A DNA stretch of 36,366 nt from Welwitschia mirabilis. Lineage: Eukaryota > Gnetophyta > Gnetopsida > Welwitschiales. The stretch lies in NCBI GenBank assembly GCA_051453625.1, contig JBOZIK010000001.1, positions 202,671,462 through 202,707,827 on the forward strand, written 5' to 3'. The position numbers and the translations under genes were made by a program. The notes below the pieces were generated by a model that was not told the origin of the DNA, did not search any database, and saw only the letters and a program-made list of their open reading frames with translations. Below, in pieces: positions 33,264 through 36,366 of the stretch (its first letter is position 1; each line of letters opens with the position of its first letter).

Positions 33264-34170
33264 AGCTAGGAGGGCCTGTATCTTCTCAAATTTAACATCA
33301 ACGACAGGTCTCTGTATCTTAGGTTTCTCTGCCTCTCTTAGTACCTGTATACTCATGTTATGTAAATAGTAAGTGGAAGTCTATATGTAAGAAAGGCGCT
33401 GCTAGCCTATGAGCTCTAGTATCTCAAATAATCTGAATAAAGCTAAGAGGAGGCATGGGTAACCCAAAGTATACAATTGTCATGCATACACCATCGATTG
33501 AGTCTCCTTCAAATGAAGGTTAATAAGTCCATTTACTCTTCTTGATTGAAGGCTATTAGTATATGTAAATGCATGACTATCATATAACTATCATGGAATA
33601 ATGGGATGATGTTATGAATTAGCCATCTGTGAAGTACTCTGTATGTAATGGTCAACTGTGTAACAAGAACTCCATGCTTATTTGTTGTCAGATCTATGAG
33701 AATATCTAATGCAGTATTATAGGCACGACACCCCTCGGTTCCTCTAGACGAATAAATGTATAAAATCCCAAGCCCACCAAGATCTATAACTACTACAATA
33801 TGGGATAAAATTATAGCAATCTCATGGTCTCGAATGTAAGCTATGATCATATCAACCAACTGACCACAAAAATTTGGTTGACACTCTATATGCATAGTGT
33901 CATAGAAGTCTCTCATCTTTGACATATAATATGAATTATGTGCATCTATAATCCATCAAAGCTAGATATTTGTTATACTCTAATCAATATTAGGCTCTAT
34001 TTGGCTCATGAAATCTCTAAAGTGATGCTCGACATAGATAATAGCTATTTAAATTATCAAAAAATGCCCGTATTGAGGTGGAGGATGTACTAGCTCCACA
34101 CACTCGAACTCTGGTGATACTAAAGAACTTGCCTCCTACTCTACAGCCTTGGCCTTAGTCTCAGTCTTTT
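33264..34170 (-). pseudogene. Plant transposon-protein gene, N-terminal and middle part (minus strand)
   Basis: Minus-strand 34165-33533 stays in one frame, broken only by in-frame stops, and ends in a 130-codon open frame (33925-33533). Recognisable blocks are SPEFECVELVHPPPQYGHF, VEHHFRDFMSQIEPNID, SKMRDFYDTM, AYIRDHEIAIILSHIVVVI, EGCRAYNTALDILIDLTTN and TITYRVLHRWLIHNIIPLF. They fit the plant-specific transposon-protein family also seen at 27615-28632. After a stop and frame changes near 33530, reading continues with VYFGLPMPPL and later REAEKPKIQRPVVDVKFEK up to 33264, where the plus-strand LTR begins. The missing C-terminus is found at 22724-23019. Role of the protein is unknown. Several stops look like C-to-T decay (TGG to TAG, CGA to TGA). 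Confidence 0.65.
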
Positions 34171-34179
34171 TAGATCTAC

Positions 34180-34910
34180 ACATATGAGGCCTACTCAATT
34201 AAAAATACACAAAAAACATCATGTGAGATCAAATAGATATGTCAAATATATTGCATGGATGCACAATAACGATCCCCAAAATCGATTAAAAAAAAAAAAG
34301 AAAAATGAGGAAAATACATCCCACCCCTTTCTTAAAAGTATGAATACATCCTGTATTACCCAGTTATAAGAAGAAAAATGCAAAATTGTAAAAAGTAAAA
34401 AAAAAAGGATTTTTAAGTGGACCCTACATATGGTAAAAATTTAAAGTGCTCAAATGAAAAAACTAATTTGGTAAAATCATAGAATATATTAAAATAATCA
34501 AATTTGCCTAAAGGACCATTACATTTTGACCTACAGTTTGCAAGAAATAGAGTGTAAAAAATGGAAAGTTAAAATTTTCTCATAAAACACACAACTGATT
34601 ATAACTTTAAAAATACATGGTGGAAATTAAATCCGTAAATTCTAAATCAAAGAGCATAAAAAAATAATAAACATATGTGAAAACTACAATCGAAAGGTTG
34701 AAAAATAGGAGAAAACTTTAAAAATAAGAGGGAGATAAAAACATACCTCATTTTGACAAATTCAATGAAAACTCTAAATCTAGATGTGAAATTGAGCAAG
34801 AAAAGATCTAGGGTGCTAGCAAGGTCCAAAGGGATCATTATATCTTGAAGGAATGAACATAAAAAATGAGAAAATAAAGGAAAATGAGGAAAAAAGATTG
34901 GGGCCATAAT
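34180..34910 (-). promoter_or_regulatory. Possible spliced 5' leader of the minus-strand gene
   Basis: On the minus strand, an open stretch (34907-34647) runs into AATGAG/GTATGTTTTT at about 34744, a good plant splice-donor sequence. TATGTGTAG/ATCTAAAAAG near 34175 could be the acceptor, directly before the coding similarity begins. The sequence between is AT-rich, as plant introns are. The 86-codon frame itself is Phe/Leu-rich and matches no family I know. A leader exon plus intron upstream of the transposon-protein gene is inferred, not shown. Confidence 0.35.
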
Positions 34911-34995
34911 TTTATCACACTGTCATCCGGTTGCATCATCTGGACGACAACCCGAGGACGACTCTCAGAAAAAATCATATTGTGGTCTACTTGAT

Positions 34996-35009
34996 GTCAT
35001 CTAGATGAC
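34996..35009. repeat. Perfect 14-bp palindrome GTCATCTAGATGAC
   Basis: The sequence is its own reverse complement. Related words (GTCATCCGG, CATCTGGACGAC, GGACGAC) lie just upstream at 34922-34965, forming a small cluster. Similar words occur at 21757-21900 and 22358-22382. The cluster is upstream of the minus-strand gene, in the same relative position as the GGTCGAC motifs upstream of the plus-strand accessory ORF. Confidence 0.75.
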
Positions 35010-35060
35010 CCAATAGATTATGGGATTGTGAAAAATTTTGCAAAAAATAAATACATCAAC

Positions 35061-36366
35061 TAAAAAAGTTAGGCTCAAATATGATCATCATAGTATTAGA
35101 TGTTATTAGAAAGATCAAAGAAATAAAAAATGAGAAAGAAAATCATGAAAAATCAGGATGAAGTATAAAAGCTAAAAACAAAAGAAAACTATGGCTAAAG
35201 AAAATAAACTAATTAGGCTGAAACCTATTAAAAATAAAACAAAGTAAATCACAAAACTCCGAAAGGTATAAGGAATCTCATAAAAGTTGTGAAATGTAAA
35301 AGATATTCTAATAAATTCAAATGCTAATTAATAATGATATTACATAAATGAATAACAAGAAAACTACTCAATGATAAGATCCTATGTAAAGATGAAAACA
35401 TGTGGAAATGAATTTAAAACAACAAATTAAAAAACCAAAGAAAATCAGAATGAAAATGGACACAAGGATCAAGGAGAAGATTTCTTACCTATCTTAAATT
35501 ATAACTTAGCAAACCCTCAAGGAAGACATTATAAAGCCACATAAGTAAAAATGCATAAAAAAATGTATAAACTTTATAAAGTTTCATTCGAAAAGGCAAT
35601 GATTATGTTGATACCAGAATTCAAGTGCTTAGAATAATGAATGAAAAATTCAAAAGCTACTTAGAAATGAACTCACCTACTCACACCTGACAAATACACC
35701 TGAATTCTCAAAAGTGAAATGACCATGTGGAAATAATAAGAGTCTAAGAAATAAATAATGCTTTTGATGACACTAAAAATGCCATTGATCCCATAGCCTT
35801 AAAGTTTATTATAGCTTTTTCCATGATGAGGGGAGTGCAACCACAGTCAGTAAAGTAAGGACCCACGAAGAATGGCTAACCAACCTGTTATAATCCATAT
35901 TTTGAAAGATTTAATTAATAGAGTTTCTAAACTATGTAATACATTTTAATATCAATTTTAATGAAAATATTTTTTTATTAAGAATTTATGTGTAGCCTTA
36001 TAATTAATAATGTATTATATGCTAAACATTATAAATACTCATAAGATTGCTTAATTATTTAATCTTAGTTTTGGATAATTTATTACTTAAAGTTATAATA
36101 ATGATTATAAGAATTTTAATACTAAATAAACTTATTTATGATTAGGCAAGTCATTTACCATGGTTAAATAGCTAGATTGAGAAAAATAATCCATATAAAG
36201 ATATAAAATAATGTCTACCAAAAAAAAGGGCATGTGACATATTTATTTTAATCATTTATTCATGTGTCTGATTCAAGTTTTAAAAGAAACTAAAATTACT
36301 TGGTAAAAGTAAAAGAATAATAAGTAAGAGTACTATATTTAAATATAAAAATTTCTTACATTTAAT
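35061..36366. other. AT-rich non-coding DNA
   Basis: No domain, RNA gene or repeat boundary recognised on either strand. The segment 35800-35900 is slightly less AT-rich. The left part may belong to the same old element as the minus-strand gene. Confidence 0.45.

Noticed and set aside
33533-33925. Intact 130-codon host gene on the minus strand
   Set aside because: The same frame continues upstream through several stops with similar family blocks, so it is the surviving open part of a larger transposon-protein pseudogene.
34184-34369. Plus-strand Lys-rich ORF
   Set aside because: Low-complexity A-rich translation lying opposite the putative leader of the minus-strand gene.
1-36366. tRNA, rRNA or small-RNA genes
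   Set aside because: No cloverleaf box A/box B pair or rRNA core sequence was noticed. The tRNA-like matches are retroelement primer-binding sites only.

Overview
This window looks like a piece of plant nuclear DNA filled with decayed retrotransposons. It is very AT-rich. It has no bacterial gene layout, carries four runs of N typical of a draft assembly, and its only recognisable protein-coding sequence comes from plant retroelement families: L1-type LINEs, a Ty1/copia Sirevirus-like element and the plant-specific 'putative plant transposon protein' family. I found no intact gene, no host gene, no tRNA or rRNA, and no CRISPR array. The species cannot be named from the sequence.

Layout. (1) 1-10089: AT-rich non-coding DNA with LTR-type debris. 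A pair of related direct repeats (2307-3122 and 9115-10089) read as LTRs of a minus-strand element. A polypurine tract (3123-3136) and a 12-base tRNA-iMet primer-binding site (3227-3238) sit only about 90 bp apart. The region also holds an N gap flanked by an 81-bp direct repeat, microsatellites, an AT palindrome, a 90-bp tandem duplication and one GC-richer patch (7344-8060). (2) 10090-19138: two L1-type LINE pseudogenes, both on the minus strand. The left copy (about 10400-13650) shows ORF1 DUF4283, AP-endonuclease and reverse-transcriptase remnants. The right copy (15130-19138) is better preserved and shows ORF1, endonuclease, RT and a zf-RVT-like C-terminus. About 1.4 kb between them is unassigned. 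(3) 19139-22723: AT-rich, nothing recognised. (4) 22724-34170: a nested structure. A minus-strand copy of the plant transposon protein gene is split into 33264-34170 (N-terminal and middle part) and 22724-23019 (C-terminal part). It is interrupted by about 10.2 kb of plus-strand Sirevirus-like DNA. That insert contains three LTRs (23706-25041, 29470-30434 and 31933-33263), one gag-protease remnant (25107-27204), and two tandem copies of an accessory ORF of the same transposon-protein family plus its 3' non-coding region. Integrase, RT and RNase H are absent. (5) 34171-36366: a probable 5' leader of the minus-strand gene, a perfect 14-bp palindrome, and AT-rich sequence.

The parts relate as transposon history rather than as a pathway. 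An older minus-strand element was invaded by a plus-strand, non-autonomous Sirevirus-like element, which then recombined into an LTR-internal-LTR-internal-LTR array and decayed. The most interesting features are the accessory ORF, preceded by what looks like its own promoter with the same palindromic GGTCGACC-type motifs as the LTRs, and the fact that host and invading element carry the same accessory-protein family.
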